A stretch of DNA of 64,000 bases from Azorhizobium sp965227945. Lineage in GTDB: Bacteria > Pseudomonadota > Alphaproteobacteria > Rhizobiales > Xanthobacteraceae. This document shows positions 28,134 through 37,353 of the stretch, piece by piece (position 1 is the stretch's first letter; the number at the start of each line of letters is the position of its first letter). Under the pieces are notes generated by a model. It made no database searches, was not told the DNA's origin, and was given only the letters and a program-made list of their open reading frames with translations. Location of the stretch: the NCBI GenBank assembly GCA_965227945.1, contig CBDDGQ010000006.1, positions 2,356,001 through 2,420,000 on the forward strand. Reading direction: 5' to 3'. The translations under genes and the position numbers were made by a program.

Positions 28134-28682
28134 ATGCCAATTCTCTTGGGGCTGATCGGCCTCCTCGTCGCCGGCGTGTTCTGGCTTTTGTATGCGCACA
28201 GGACCGTCAAGGGGCTGAAGGAGGTCGATCGCGACACCAAGGGCGCACAGCGCCGAGCGGCCACCGCCATTCGCACTATCATCGGCACACCGCTGGAACG
28301 GGTGCGCGACCCACGGCTGGCGGCGGTGATCCTCATGATCCAACTCGTGCGAACGGGGAGTCCAGTCACGGCGAGCGAGAAGACACAAATCCTCGCATTC
28401 ATGGAAGCGCCGCTGGCGTTCGAGACCATCTCCGACGCATTTGAGCAGGCTTGGTCTTACACGCAGCAGCGCTTCCCGTTCTCCCAGGTCGCCGACCCCC
28501 TCATTCCCCTCCTGCGGCAAAGGCTGACGGTGGATGAGCGCGCCGAGCTCATCACGATGCTGGATCGGGTGGCATCGGCGCATTCCGCTCCGAGCGAATT
28601 GCAGCGCGAAGGGATCGTGCGGCTCAAGAACCGTCTCCTGGCGCGGGAGAAGGGTGCCAAGCAGGGCGCTGCGCCGGTTTAA
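28134..28682 (+). CDS. Membrane-anchored protein with TerB-like helical domain
   Basis: 182 residues: one N-terminal membrane segment (PILLGLIGLLVAGVFWLLYA), a basic stretch, then an all-helical domain with PRLAAVILMIQLVRTG, SEKTQILAFM and LTVDERAELITMLDRVAS. The alternation of helices with acidic positions resembles the TerB/DjlA N-terminal fold; this is a fold-level impression. AGGAGGG lies just upstream of the ATG. It diverges from guaA and converges with rsmB. Confidence 0.7.
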   Translation: MPILLGLIGLLVAGVFWLLYAHRTVKGLKEVDRDTKGAQRRAATAIRTIIGTPLERVRDPRLAAVILMIQLVRTGSPVTASEKTQILAFMEAPLAFETISDAFEQAWSYTQQRFPFSQVADPLIPLLRQRLTVDERAELITMLDRVASAHSAPSELQREGIVRLKNRLLAREKGAKQGAAPV

Positions 28683-28713
28683 CCCACCGGTTCATGAAGG
28701 GAAGTGCAGCCCT

Positions 28714-30015
28714 TCATCCCGCCCGCTTCAGCACGCTGATGAAGAAGCCGTCGGTGCCGGTGCGGCGCGGGGTCAGCATCAGCCCTTCCGGCAGATCGAG
28801 CGCCGCCGTGCGCAGCGCAAGCCCGCGGCTGCCCAAGGCCAGCACCGTCTCGGTGGCGGGCATGACGGCGAAATCCGGCCGCTTGGCCAGCAAGGCGCGG
28901 ATTTGGGCGCCGTTCTCCGCATCCAGCAGCGAGCAGGTCACATAGGTCAGGCGGCCGCCAGGGCGCACGTAGCGGGCGGCCCGATCCAGAATGGCGGCCT
29001 GCTCGGCAGTGCGCTCGGCCAAGGCGCCGGGGCGCACCCGCCATTTGGCGTCCGGATTGCGCCGCCAGGTGCCGGTGCCCGTGCAGGGCGCATCCACCAG
29101 CACCAGGTCCATATGGTCTTCCAGGTCCGCCAGCACGTCCATGGGGCCGCGGGGGGCGCGGATCTGCACGTTGCGCACGCCGGCCCGCTGCAAGCGCTCA
29201 TGGATGGGTTTCAGCCGGCGCACATCGCTGTCGTGTGCATAGAGCTGGCCCTTGTTGTCCATGAGGGCGGCCAGTTCCAGGGTCTTGCCGCCGGCGCCGG
29301 CGCACAGGTCCAGCACCTGCGAGCCGGGGATGGGTGCGGCCAGGATGGCGGCGATCTGCGAGCCTTCGTCCTGCACCTCGATCTCGCCCTTGGCAAAGGC
29401 GGGCTCGGAGGTGAGAGGCGGCTGCTTGCCTTCCGCGTCCAGTTGGATGCGCAGCGCCAGAGGCGACCATTGGCCGGGCTCGGGACCCAAATGGGCGAGA
29501 TCCGCCAGCACGTCCTCGGGCTTGGCCTTCAGGGTGTTGACCCGCATGTCCAAGGGCGCGCGGGCGGCCAAGGCGCGGGCTTCGTCCACCCGGTCCTCGC
29601 CGAACACGGCCTTGAGTTCACCGTCCAGCCACTGGGGATAGTCGCCGCGGACCCAGGGGGCCGCGCCCTCCAGGGAGGGGTTTTCCAGGCGTGTACGTTC
29701 CTCGGGGGTGAGCGGGGCGGGGGAAAAGCGGCCGCCGTCGCACAGCCGCTCGATGGCCGCCAGATCCAGCCCGCGCACGGTGGCCAGCATGCCCAGCACA
29801 AGGGCGCGGGGCTCATCTGAGCCCATCACATGGGCGCTGGAGGCGCGGCGGCGCAGGGTGTCGAACACGATGCCCGACAAAGCGGCGCGGTCGCCCGATC
29901 CGGCGAAGCGATGGGCCAGCCCCCAATCCTTGATGGCATCGCCGGCCGGTCGGCGGCGGGTGATGAGGTCGGCGAGGATGTCGATGGCGGCAGACAGGCG
30001 GGCAGAAGGGGTCAC
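28714..30015 (-). CDS. RsmB/NOP family rRNA (cytosine-C5)-methyltransferase
   Basis: The 433-residue enzyme has an N-terminal NusB-like helical domain and a Rossmann methyltransferase domain with VLDLCAGAGGKTLELAAL for SAM binding, the catalytic DAPCTGTGTWRRNP (motif IV) and TCSLLDAENG (motif VI). RsmB makes m5C967 in 16S rRNA; the exact target here is inferred from family. Its ATG overlaps the stop of the upstream nucleosidase gene by four bases (ATGA), showing coupling. Confidence 0.93.
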   Translation of the reverse strand: MTPSARLSAAIDILADLITRRRPAGDAIKDWGLAHRFAGSGDRAALSGIVFDTLRRRASSAHVMGSDEPRALVLGMLATVRGLDLAAIERLCDGGRFSPAPLTPEERTRLENPSLEGAAPWVRGDYPQWLDGELKAVFGEDRVDEARALAARAPLDMRVNTLKAKPEDVLADLAHLGPEPGQWSPLALRIQLDAEGKQPPLTSEPAFAKGEIEVQDEGSQIAAILAAPIPGSQVLDLCAGAGGKTLELAALMDNKGQLYAHDSDVRRLKPIHERLQRAGVRNVQIRAPRGPMDVLADLEDHMDLVLVDAPCTGTGTWRRNPDAKWRVRPGALAERTAEQAAILDRAARYVRPGGRLTYVTCSLLDAENGAQIRALLAKRPDFAVMPATETVLALGSRGLALRTAALDLPEGLMLTPRRTGTDGFFISVLKRAG

Positions 30016-30677
30016 GCGGTATTCCGGTTCGAAAGAGGAAGGGTGCCGGCGCGCATCTGGTCAAAGAAATGATCCAGACCGGCGCCGAGCTTCTCGTCGA
30101 TGAGGTGCAGATATTCGGTCCAGTCTTCCAGCTTGGCGAGGTCCGACTTGCCGTCGCTGATGCCGCGCAGCCCCACCGTGGGCACGCCGAAGCGCCGCGC
30201 GGTGCGCAGCACGGCAAAGGTTTCCATGTCCACCATGTCGGCGGCGATGGCGTCATAGGCCGGCCCGGAGATGATGCCCCCGCCGGTGGACAGCGAGGCG
30301 GCGGGCAGGCCGGGAATCTGCGGGGTGACGGGAATGATGGCAGGCTCGTCCAGAAACGGCGTGCGCCCCTTCTCGAACCCCAGCGGCGAGGCGTCCATGT
30401 CGCGATAGGCGACGCTCGCCACCTGATAAATGCCCGCATGGTCGAGCGTGCGCGAGCCGGCGGAGCCTAGCGTGAACACCAGATCCGGCAGCGCATCGGT
30501 ATGGGCCAGCCGGCTGAGGGCGATGCCCACGCCCGCGGCGGCCTCCACCGGCCCCACCCCGGTGATGAGCGGATCGATGCGGGCCGCCAGATGCGGGCCG
30601 TATTCGAACGTGGTCGCCATCACGAACAGGATGGTCCTGCCCTCCACCGTGACCACGTGGCGGCCCGGGTTCTCCAT
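30012..30677 (-). CDS. 5'-methylthioadenosine/S-adenosylhomocysteine nucleosidase
   Basis: This 221-residue purine/uridine phosphorylase-fold enzyme cleaves MTA and SAH, clearing SAM by-products. Visible motifs are ILFVMATTFEYG near the N terminus, LITGVGPVEAAAGV, VFTLGSAGS and DMVDMETFAVLRTA with the ribose-binding Glu, and ISDGKSD with the likely catalytic Asp. It is translationally coupled to the RNA methyltransferase gene, which produces SAH, a sensible functional pairing. Confidence 0.9.
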   Translation of the reverse strand: MENPGRHVVTVEGRTILFVMATTFEYGPHLAARIDPLITGVGPVEAAAGVGIALSRLAHTDALPDLVFTLGSAGSRTLDHAGIYQVASVAYRDMDASPLGFEKGRTPFLDEPAIIPVTPQIPGLPAASLSTGGGIISGPAYDAIAADMVDMETFAVLRTARRFGVPTVGLRGISDGKSDLAKLEDWTEYLHLIDEKLGAGLDHFFDQMRAGTLPLSNRNTA

Positions 30678-30753
30678 TGCGGCACTCTCCTTATGCTGCC
30701 GCAGTCCTCGACCGGCGGGCCGCCGCTGTCAATCATCGGCCCGCCGGATGGCC

Positions 30754-31173
30754 TCAGATGTTCAGCAGGATGGCCAGGGCATAGAGCACCCACATCACCA
30801 GCAGCGCCACCACGCCCACCACATGGGCAGGAAAGCGCAGGCGGATGTCGTTGGAGGTGCAGTGCACATAGGCATGGACGATGCGCGAGAGCACGAACAC
30901 CCAGGCCAGCACCACGAACACGATGTCCGCCTTGCGGGTGAACAGGGCCAGCGCGGTCAGCACATAGAACAGCACCGGCAGTTCGAACTGGTTGCGGAAA
31001 TTGTTCGCCACCTGCCGGGCATAGGGCGGGAACACCGTGTCGTCGGAGGCCGCCTCGCGCCCCACCGACTTCTCGCGCACGGCGCGGCCGCGGACCGCGC
31101 CGAGGGCGATCAGGACCGCAAAGGTGAGCGCGACCTGCACGAACAGCGGGAGCAGGATCATCTGGATGGACAT
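30754..31173 (-). CDS. MAPEG family membrane protein
   Basis: The 139-residue protein has four membrane segments and the MAPEG hallmark RQVANNFRNQFELPVLFYVL. The family (membrane-associated proteins in eicosanoid and glutathione metabolism) includes glutathione transferases; bacterial members are mostly uncharacterised. The ATG at 31173 follows AGAGG at seven bases; the frame is open 27 bases further upstream. It lies 76 bases upstream of the nucleosidase gene on the same strand. Confidence 0.88.
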   Translation of the reverse strand: MSIQMILLPLFVQVALTFAVLIALGAVRGRAVREKSVGREAASDDTVFPPYARQVANNFRNQFELPVLFYVLTALALFTRKADIVFVVLAWVFVLSRIVHAYVHCTSNDIRLRFPAHVVGVVALLVMWVLYALAILLNI

Positions 31174-31259
31174 GAAAACCTCTGACGTAAGCGTTGCCAT
31201 ATGGGAACCGCGGCCGCCGCCGGACGTTCCATCGCAAATTCGCGCGAGGAAGTATTATC

Positions 31260-31949
31260 ATGCCCCAAGGTGAGCTTGACGCCTCCATCCAAACCGGCCG
31301 CGCCCCGCGTCCATTCTTCACCCGCGTCTCCCAGGCGGTGTCCAAGGCAGCCGGCAAGCCGGTGACCTTTATCGGGGCGGTGGTGGTGATCCTGATCTGG
31401 GGCTGCACCGGTCCTCTGTTCAACTACAATGACACCTGGCAGCTCATCATCAACACCTCCACCACCATCATCACCTTCCTGATGGTGTTCCTGATCCAGA
31501 ACAGCCAGAACCGCGACACCGCCGCGCTTCAGATCAAGCTGGACGAGCTGATCGCTCGCACCCACGGGCCGCGCAAGGCGTTGCTGGACCTGGAGGATCT
31601 GGACGAGCAGACGCTGGATCGCCTGCGTGCCGAATATGCCCGGCTCGCCGATCGGGCGCGCGGCGAGGCGGACGAGGGCGCCGAGGTGGAGACCGCCGGG
31701 CGCACGATCCAGGAGATCTGCGCCGCCGAGGATGGTGAGGCGGAAACGGTAGAGGTCAAGGTGGTGGCGGCCGCCTCGGGCGAAAACTCCGCTGTGGCCG
31801 AGGCGACGGCCTCCGCCAGTGCCGCGGCCACCGCCGAGCAGGCCCTGACCCATGGCCGTCCACACATCGTGCGGCAGAGCACGGCGACGGCGGGGAGCGG
31901 GGAGAGCGTCGCTCGGCCGGCCCGGCGCACGCAGGGCGCGCCCAAATAG
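31260..31949 (+). CDS. Low-affinity iron permease family protein with Ala-rich tail
   Basis: The first 130 of 229 residues match the small bacterial relatives of the yeast Fet4 permease: FFTRVSQAVSKAAGKPVTF, two membrane segments with WQLIINTSTTIITFLMVFLI, and QNSQNRDTAALQIKLDELI. Such proteins are annotated as low-affinity iron permeases, although the two-helix forms are hardly tested. The remaining 100 residues are an unusual acidic and Ala/Ser-rich cytoplasmic tail. The ATG at 31260 is preceded by GAGGAAG. Confidence 0.85.
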   Translation: MPQGELDASIQTGRAPRPFFTRVSQAVSKAAGKPVTFIGAVVVILIWGCTGPLFNYNDTWQLIINTSTTIITFLMVFLIQNSQNRDTAALQIKLDELIARTHGPRKALLDLEDLDEQTLDRLRAEYARLADRARGEADEGAEVETAGRTIQEICAAEDGEAETVEVKVVAAASGENSAVAEATASASAAATAEQALTHGRPHIVRQSTATAGSGESVARPARRTQGAPK

Positions 31950-32051
31950 GCACCGCACCGGCGCGCGGTTTTCGTGCGCCGGGGTCTGGTCGGGGGCATC
32001 GGGTCGGTATAGTCAGCACCCAACCCATGCTCACCGCCTGGAGCTTGCCGC

Positions 32052-32582
32052 ATGCCGCTTTATTCCATCGATGGCGTCGCCCCCGAACTGCCCGCCTCCG
32101 GCCGCTACTGGATTGCCCCCGACGCAGTCGTGATCGGCCGGGTGAAGCTGGAAGAGGATGCCAGCATCTGGTTCGGCTCGGTGCTGCGCGGCGATAACGA
32201 GCCCATCGTCATTGGCGCGGGCAGCAACATCCAGGAGAACTGCGTCCTGCACACCGACCCCGGCTTTCCCCTGATCTTGGGGCCGGGAGTCACTGTCGGC
32301 CACATGGCCATGCTGCATGGCTGTGTGGTGGGCGAGAACAGCCTCGTCGGCATGGGGGCCACCCTCCTGAACGGCGCCAAGATCGGCGCCAATTCCCTGG
32401 TGGGCAGCAATGCGCTGGTGACCGAGGGCAAAGAGTTTCCGGAGAATTCGCTGATTGTCGGAGCCCCCGCCAAGGTGGTCCGCACCCTGGACGAGGCGAT
32501 GATCGCTCGGCTGCGGCGCACGGCGGAGCATTACCAGCACAATTGGAAGCGGTTTGCCGCTGGCCTCAAGCGCATCGACTGA
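32052..32582 (+). CDS. Gamma carbonic anhydrase family protein
   Basis: The 176-residue left-handed beta-helix protein shows hexapeptide repeats throughout and the family metal-binding pattern with NIQENCVLHTDPG, VTVGHMAMLHGCVVG and LVGMGA, giving the three metal His. These proteins (YrdA/CaiE-like) may hydrate CO2 or interact with complex I; many purified examples show weak activity. It converges with the BTLCP gene at a 32-base gap. Confidence 0.93.
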   Translation: MPLYSIDGVAPELPASGRYWIAPDAVVIGRVKLEEDASIWFGSVLRGDNEPIVIGAGSNIQENCVLHTDPGFPLILGPGVTVGHMAMLHGCVVGENSLVGMGATLLNGAKIGANSLVGSNALVTEGKEFPENSLIVGAPAKVVRTLDEAMIARLRRTAEHYQHNWKRFAAGLKRID

Positions 32583-32614
32583 GAGAACGGCGGGGTTGAC
32601 CGGCAGGGGGTGGC

Positions 32615-33253
32615 CTAGCGGCCGCCGCCCACCACCGGCGGCGAGCGGGTTTCGCCCAGAGACACCCATTGGCCCGGATCGTTCTGGGCCTGCCGCTTCA
32701 CGTAGCGATAGCCGGTTTCTTTCCAGCCCATGATCTCAGGGGCTTGGTTGTCCATGATGAGATCGCCGCGATCGGTGACCACGGTGAGCACCGCATGGCC
32801 GTCGCCGGCCTTGTCGCGCACCACGGTGATGAGCAGAACCGAGGCGGGCCAGCCCAAATTCATGAGCACCCGGCGCTTCTCCAGCACATAGTCTTCGCAA
32901 TCGCCTTTGCCGTCGTCGGGATAGGCCCAGCGTTCGGTGACGCCGTAATGTTCCAGGTCCGTCATCGGCTCGACGCTGTCGTTGACGGAGCGATTGACCT
33001 TCTTCAGCTCCGCCGCCTTTGCGCTGTCGAGCTTGATTTCGGCCACCAGGGGGCCGGAGGGCACGCACTCATTGGCGTGCTCGCCGCAGAATTCCACGAA
33101 GCCGATGGGGGCGCTGGTGTTGCCCAGGGCGTCCAGCCATTCGGCCGGGTTGGGGGGCAGGCTGGCGTAGCGCGCAGGACCGGCGGCAGCCACCTGCGTG
33201 CCCCACAGGAGCAGTCCGAACAGCAGCAGGGTGCGCGCAGGAAACAAGGGCAT
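32615..33253 (-). CDS. Transglutaminase-like cysteine peptidase (BTLCP family), exported
   Basis: The 212-residue product has a signal peptide ending near VAAAGP and the catalytic triad of this family: Cys in DDGKGDCEDYVLEKR, His in AGDGHAVLTV, and Asp in LIMDNQAP. Relatives include LapG, the periplasmic protease that releases large adhesins, but that pairing is not established here: no LapD-like gene is in this window, and the giant autotransporters nearby use a different export route. Confidence 0.9.
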   Translation of the reverse strand: MPLFPARTLLLFGLLLWGTQVAAAGPARYASLPPNPAEWLDALGNTSAPIGFVEFCGEHANECVPSGPLVAEIKLDSAKAAELKKVNRSVNDSVEPMTDLEHYGVTERWAYPDDGKGDCEDYVLEKRRVLMNLGWPASVLLITVVRDKAGDGHAVLTVVTDRGDLIMDNQAPEIMGWKETGYRYVKRQAQNDPGQWVSLGETRSPPVVGGGR

Positions 33254-33464
33254 GACAGTGCGTTCGCCTTGCGGTTAACGAAATGATAATGCCTCAGACG
33301 CGCCACATGCGCGCCATCAACCCTTCTTTAACCTTAATGCGCGTGGGGCTGCCCCGAGAAGCCCTTTGGCGCGCTGCGGCATCACTTTTGGTCACAGAGC
33401 CCGATCCCGGATGGGGCATCCGTGAGGATCGAAAAGCGACGGCTTTCCGCTTGCCGCCGGGCGC

Positions 33465-34244
33465 GTGGGCGCCTATGTGCGTGACGTGCTCGACATCACC
33501 GACTCCCTCCGGCCCGCGCCACGCCAGCCGATCTTCAACGTTCCGCGCGTGGTCGCCGTCCTCGGGCTGGCGATGGTGCTGATCCATGTGCTGCGCACCT
33601 ATGTGCTCGACGACGCGCTGGATCTGGAGGTGCTGGGCCTGTTTTCCTTCGTGCCGGGCCGGTACGATCCGGCAGCGGAATTTCACCTGCCGGGCGGTGT
33701 GGGGGCGGAAATCTGGTCCTTCGTCACCTATGCATTCCTGCATGCCAACTGGATTCATCTCGGGGTGAACATGGTCTGGATGCTGGCCTTCGCCACGCCT
33801 CTGGCCCGCCGTTTTGGCACCATGCGGTTCCTCGCCTTCTTTGCGGTGACGGCGGCGGCCGGGGCGACCGCGCATCTGCTGAGCCATCCCGATGCCATGG
33901 TGCCCATGATCGGCGCTTCGGCGGTGATCTCCGGGGCCATGGCGGCGTCGGTGCGCTTCGCTTTTGCGCCGGGCGGCTCCCTCAGCAGCCGGCGGATGGG
34001 CAATGCGGACCACATGCCCGCCCAGAGCCTGATGGAAGCCTTCCGCGACGTGCGCGTCCTGGCGTTCGTGGGCGTCTGGATCGGGGTGAACCTCCTGTTC
34101 GGGGTCGGCGTGTCCATGCCCGGCGCCGAGGATGCGGACGTGGCGTGGCAGGCCCATATGGGCGGCTTCTTCGCCGGCCTGCTCCTGTTTGCCCTGTTCG
34201 ACCCGGTGCCGCGCCGGGTCCGGCCGGTGAAAACCTCCGCCTAG
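33465..34244 (+). CDS. Rhomboid family intramembrane serine protease
   Basis: 259 residues with about six membrane segments. The family features are FLHANWIHLGVNMVWML (HxxxN-type first motif), the nucleophile in MIGASAVISGAM (GASxxxxG), and the catalytic His in WQAHMGGFFAGLL. It should cleave membrane proteins within the bilayer; substrate unknown. A GTG start at 33465 is used and is less certain than the rest of the gene. It diverges from the BTLCP peptidase gene. Confidence 0.9.
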   Translation: MGAYVRDVLDITDSLRPAPRQPIFNVPRVVAVLGLAMVLIHVLRTYVLDDALDLEVLGLFSFVPGRYDPAAEFHLPGGVGAEIWSFVTYAFLHANWIHLGVNMVWMLAFATPLARRFGTMRFLAFFAVTAAAGATAHLLSHPDAMVPMIGASAVISGAMAASVRFAFAPGGSLSSRRMGNADHMPAQSLMEAFRDVRVLAFVGVWIGVNLLFGVGVSMPGAEDADVAWQAHMGGFFAGLLLFALFDPVPRRVRPVKTSA

Positions 34245-34390
34245 GTCCCTTTGCGGCACTGCGGGGTTGCAGAGCGGGCGCGGGAAGTGGATCATCCGGT
34301 CAGACGGATGCGCTGTCCGGCCGCCCAAGAGCAAAATCAAAGACTGCGACCGGTACGAGGCACGCGCACCGTGGGAGCGGAGGACGAACC

Positions 34391-34822
34391 ATGACAGTCA
34401 GCGCCATCTTGCAGGGCAAGAGCAAGTCCCTCATCACCATCTCGCCGGACGCCAGCCTGACCGATGCGGTCAAGAGCTTGGCCGAGCATCGCATCGGCGC
34501 CATCGTGGCGGTGGACTCCGCGGGCCGGGTTGCGGGCATCATCTCGGAGCGCGACGTGGTGCGCCTGCTGGGGGAAAAGGGGCCGGAGATGCTCGCTGAG
34601 CCCGTCTCCTCGGTGATGACCCGCGCCGTGGTCACTTGCACCTCCGACGAGACCATTCCAGGGGTGATGGAACGCATGACCCGCGGCCGGTTCCGCCATG
34701 TGCCGGTGGTGGAAGGCGATCGCCTGCTGGGGATCATCTCCATCGGCGACGTGGTGAAATTCCGCGTCGAAGAGATGGAGCGCGAAAGCGCCGCCCTGCG
34801 CGATTACATCATGACCGCCTGA
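34391..34822 (+). CDS. CBS domain protein (tandem CBS pair)
   Basis: 143 residues forming one Bateman module: the first CBS has SLTDAVKSLAEHRIGAIVAV and GRVAGIISERDVVRLLGE, the second VMERMTRGRFRHVPVVEGD and LLGIISIGDVVKFRVEEM. Stand-alone CBS pairs bind adenine nucleotides and modulate partners; partner unknown. The ATG at 34391 follows GGAGGACG. It lies 146 bases after the rhomboid gene. Confidence 0.94.
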   Translation: MTVSAILQGKSKSLITISPDASLTDAVKSLAEHRIGAIVAVDSAGRVAGIISERDVVRLLGEKGPEMLAEPVSSVMTRAVVTCTSDETIPGVMERMTRGRFRHVPVVEGDRLLGIISIGDVVKFRVEEMERESAALRDYIMTA

Positions 34823-34956
34823 ACCGCGGACCGGGGCGGCGGGTCCGTGCACCTGCCGCCGCATTCCGACCCGGTTCGACCCTCAGAACTTAGAGGGCCG
34901 CGGCCCGACCCGACGGAAGGGGTCGACGCCGAACCGGGGGCGGCGCATGCCGCCGC

Positions 34957-35991
34957 TCAGGCCAGGGCCACCAGCGCCGCTTCCAGATCATCCATGGCCC
35001 GTTCCGCCGCTTCCATGCCGGCCGCGATGGCCTCGTCCGCGCGCTGGAAGTCGAACAGTCCGATCTTGCTCAGCTTGGGCGAAATGGACACGTCCGGCGG
35101 ATCGCCCGCCAGGCGCGAGCGGGCGATGCGGTCCTGGGTGATGTTGAAGGCATCGATCATCACCGAGGAGATGCCGCGCGGGCCGCCCTTCGGGCCGGTG
35201 AAGAACTTCCGCCGCAGCACCCGATCCGGCCGCAGCATGGCGCCGAGGCCCGCCTTCTTCTCCGCCAGCACCGCTTCCGCCGTCTCCAGGATGCTGCCGT
35301 GATCCTGGATGACCGTTCCTTTGCCGAAGACGTCGGAGTTCAGATTGACCGCGATCACGATCCGCGCGCCCATGGCCCGTGCCGCAGACACCGGGATGGG
35401 ATTGACCAACGCGCCGTCCATCAGCCAGCGCCCGCCCACCTTCACCGGGGTGAAGATCCCCGGCAGACAATAGCTCGCGTGGATGGCCTCGATCAGGTCG
35501 CCGCGGGTCAGCCAGATCTCGTGCCCGCTGCCCAGTTCGGTGGCGATGGCGGCGAAGGTGGTCTCCATCTCCTCGATCTGCACCGCGGTCACATAGCGGC
35601 GCATCAGCTCCACCAGGCGCTTGCCACCGATGATGCCGGGGGAGGCCAGGGTGAAGTCCAGCAGCGCCAGCACGTCGCGCTTCTTCAGGCTGAGGGCCCA
35701 GGCTTCCAGTTCGTCCAGCTTGCCGGCGGCCCACAGGCCGCCCACCACCGCCCCGATTGAGGTGCCGGCCACTACGTGCGGGCGAATGCCGTGACGCTCC
35801 AAGGCGCGCATCACCCCGATATGGGCAAAGCCGCGCGCCGCCCCGCCGCCCAGGGCGAGGCCCACGCGCGGGCCTCCTGCCTTGCGCGCCGCTTTCGGTT
35901 TGCGGTCCACTTCCATGTCAGCCGCCACCGGAGGGGGCATGTCGTTTTGCGTATCGCTCGCCCAAAATCGGCGGTTGAGCCCCTGGAACAT
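34957..35991 (-). CDS. Patatin-like phospholipase (RssA/NTE type)
   Basis: The 344-residue protein has the patatin catalytic set: oxyanion motif LALGGGAARGFAHIGV, nucleophile GTSIGAVVGG, and catalytic Asp in LMDGALVNPIPV. Resembles cytoplasmic RssA-like proteins, with an acyl hydrolase role inferred. The ATG at 35991 is favoured over one four codons upstream. It is the last gene in a minus-strand run with folE and hisI. A second, much larger patatin-like protein is at 39453-42134. Confidence 0.93.
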   Translation of the reverse strand: MFQGLNRRFWASDTQNDMPPPVAADMEVDRKPKAARKAGGPRVGLALGGGAARGFAHIGVMRALERHGIRPHVVAGTSIGAVVGGLWAAGKLDELEAWALSLKKRDVLALLDFTLASPGIIGGKRLVELMRRYVTAVQIEEMETTFAAIATELGSGHEIWLTRGDLIEAIHASYCLPGIFTPVKVGGRWLMDGALVNPIPVSAARAMGARIVIAVNLNSDVFGKGTVIQDHGSILETAEAVLAEKKAGLGAMLRPDRVLRRKFFTGPKGGPRGISSVMIDAFNITQDRIARSRLAGDPPDVSISPKLSKIGLFDFQRADEAIAAGMEAAERAMDDLEAALVALA

Positions 35992-36118
35992 GCACGCCTC
36001 CAAGCGGCCGTTGGGATACCTGTGCTGTCAGCACTCTCGTGCCGGCTATTGTATGGTGTTTGATGTCGGAAGCGTGGCCTTGATGGATCCAGAGCGGAGG
36101 GTTTTCGCCCCTGGGCCC

Positions 36119-36595
36119 TTAGTGGTCGTGGCTGTGGCCATAGACCGCCTTGGGATCAAAGCGCGGCGCATCACCGGTGAAGTCCAACTGGGTGTCCCCG
36201 GTCGGCGCGACGCCCACCGGCACGGTGCGATAGAAGCAGGAGCGCCGGCCGGTATGGCAGGCGGCGCCCGTGCCGCCCATCTCCACTTTCAGCAGCACCG
36301 CATCCTGGTCGCAATCGATGCGGATCTCCGACACCGTCTGGGTCTGGCCCGAGGTCTCGCCCTTCTTCCACAGCGCCTTGCGCGAGCGGCTGTAATAATG
36401 CGCCTCGCCGGTCGCCATGGTCAGCGCCAGCGCCTGCGCATTCATGTGCGCCAGCATCAGGACTTCCCCGGTCTGGGCGTCCTGGGCGATGCAGGTGACC
36501 AGTCCCGCCGCATCGAACCGGGGCGCCAGGAGGGTGCCTTCCTCTAGGTCATGGTGGCTGGCAGCGACAGCGAAGGCTGACATCTCATCGCTCAT
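36119..36595 (-). CDS. hisI: Phosphoribosyl-AMP cyclohydrolase
   Basis: HisI opens the adenine ring of phosphoribosyl-AMP in histidine synthesis. The 158-residue monofunctional form shows GEVLMLAHMNAQAL, YYSRSRKALWKKGETSGQTQ, and the metal-binding Asp and Cys residues in DCDQDAVLLKVE and ACHTGRRSCFYR. The C-terminal GHSHDH tail is unusual and could bind metal. folE lies upstream with a 98-base gap. Confidence 0.97.
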   Translation of the reverse strand: MSDEMSAFAVAASHHDLEEGTLLAPRFDAAGLVTCIAQDAQTGEVLMLAHMNAQALALTMATGEAHYYSRSRKALWKKGETSGQTQTVSEIRIDCDQDAVLLKVEMGGTGAACHTGRRSCFYRTVPVGVAPTGDTQLDFTGDAPRFDPKAVYGHSHDH

Positions 36596-36693
36596 GGAAG
36601 TCTCGCAGGTCTGGGCCGGGGTAAAGCTGCCCGCGGCCAGTGCTTTGGTTCAAAAAGGATGCGATCGGCACCGGGACAGGCGCGCGGGCGCGC

Positions 36694-37353
36694 TCAGAGG
36701 CGCGCGCGCAGCATGGTGATGAAGCGCACCTGCTCGGCCGGATCGTCGCGGAAGGCACCGGTGAACTGGCTGGTGAGCGTGGTCACGCCGGGCTTCAGGA
36801 TGCCCCGCATGGACATGCACATATGCTCTGCCTCGATCATCACTGCCACGCCGCGGGGCTTCAGCGCCTCGTCCAGCGCGGTGACGATCTGCGAGGTCAG
36901 GTGCTCCTGGGTCTGCAGGCGGCGGGCATACAAATCCACCAGGCGGGCGATCTTGGACAGGCCGACCACCCGCTCCACCGGGAAATAGGCCACATGCGCC
37001 TTGCCGAAGAAGGGCACCATGTGGTGCTCGCAGTGGGAATGGAAGGGGATGTCCCGCAGCAGCACGAAGTCGTCGAAATTGCCGATTTCCCCGAAGGTGC
37101 GGTCGAGCGCATCCTCGGCATCGAGCCGGTATCCGCCGTAGATCTCGTCGAACGACTTCACCACCCGCGCCGGCGTGTCCACCAGGCCTTCCCGGCCGGG
37201 GTTCTCACCAATATAGGACAAAAGGGTGCGCACGGCGGCCTCGGCCTCCGCGCGGGACGGGCGCGCACGACCGACCCGGGCGACCGGATCGCGCGAGATG
37301 TCGCGCGCCTCGGTATCGGCTTGCGCCATGAACAATTTGACCACCGCGTCCAT
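36694..37353 (-). CDS. folE: GTP cyclohydrolase I
   Basis: FolE makes dihydroneopterin triphosphate, the first step in folate synthesis. The 219 residues contain the zinc and catalytic sites in FHSHCEHHMVPFFGKAHVAY and EAEHMCMSMRGI, with SQFTGAF near the C terminus. The ATG at 37353 follows GGAG at six bases; the frame is open 42 bases further. It diverges from the NifU-like gene, an arrangement seen in related Alphaproteobacteria. Confidence 0.97.
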   Translation of the reverse strand: MDAVVKLFMAQADTEARDISRDPVARVGRARPSRAEAEAAVRTLLSYIGENPGREGLVDTPARVVKSFDEIYGGYRLDAEDALDRTFGEIGNFDDFVLLRDIPFHSHCEHHMVPFFGKAHVAYFPVERVVGLSKIARLVDLYARRLQTQEHLTSQIVTALDEALKPRGVAVMIEAEHMCMSMRGILKPGVTTLTSQFTGAFRDDPAEQVRFITMLRARL

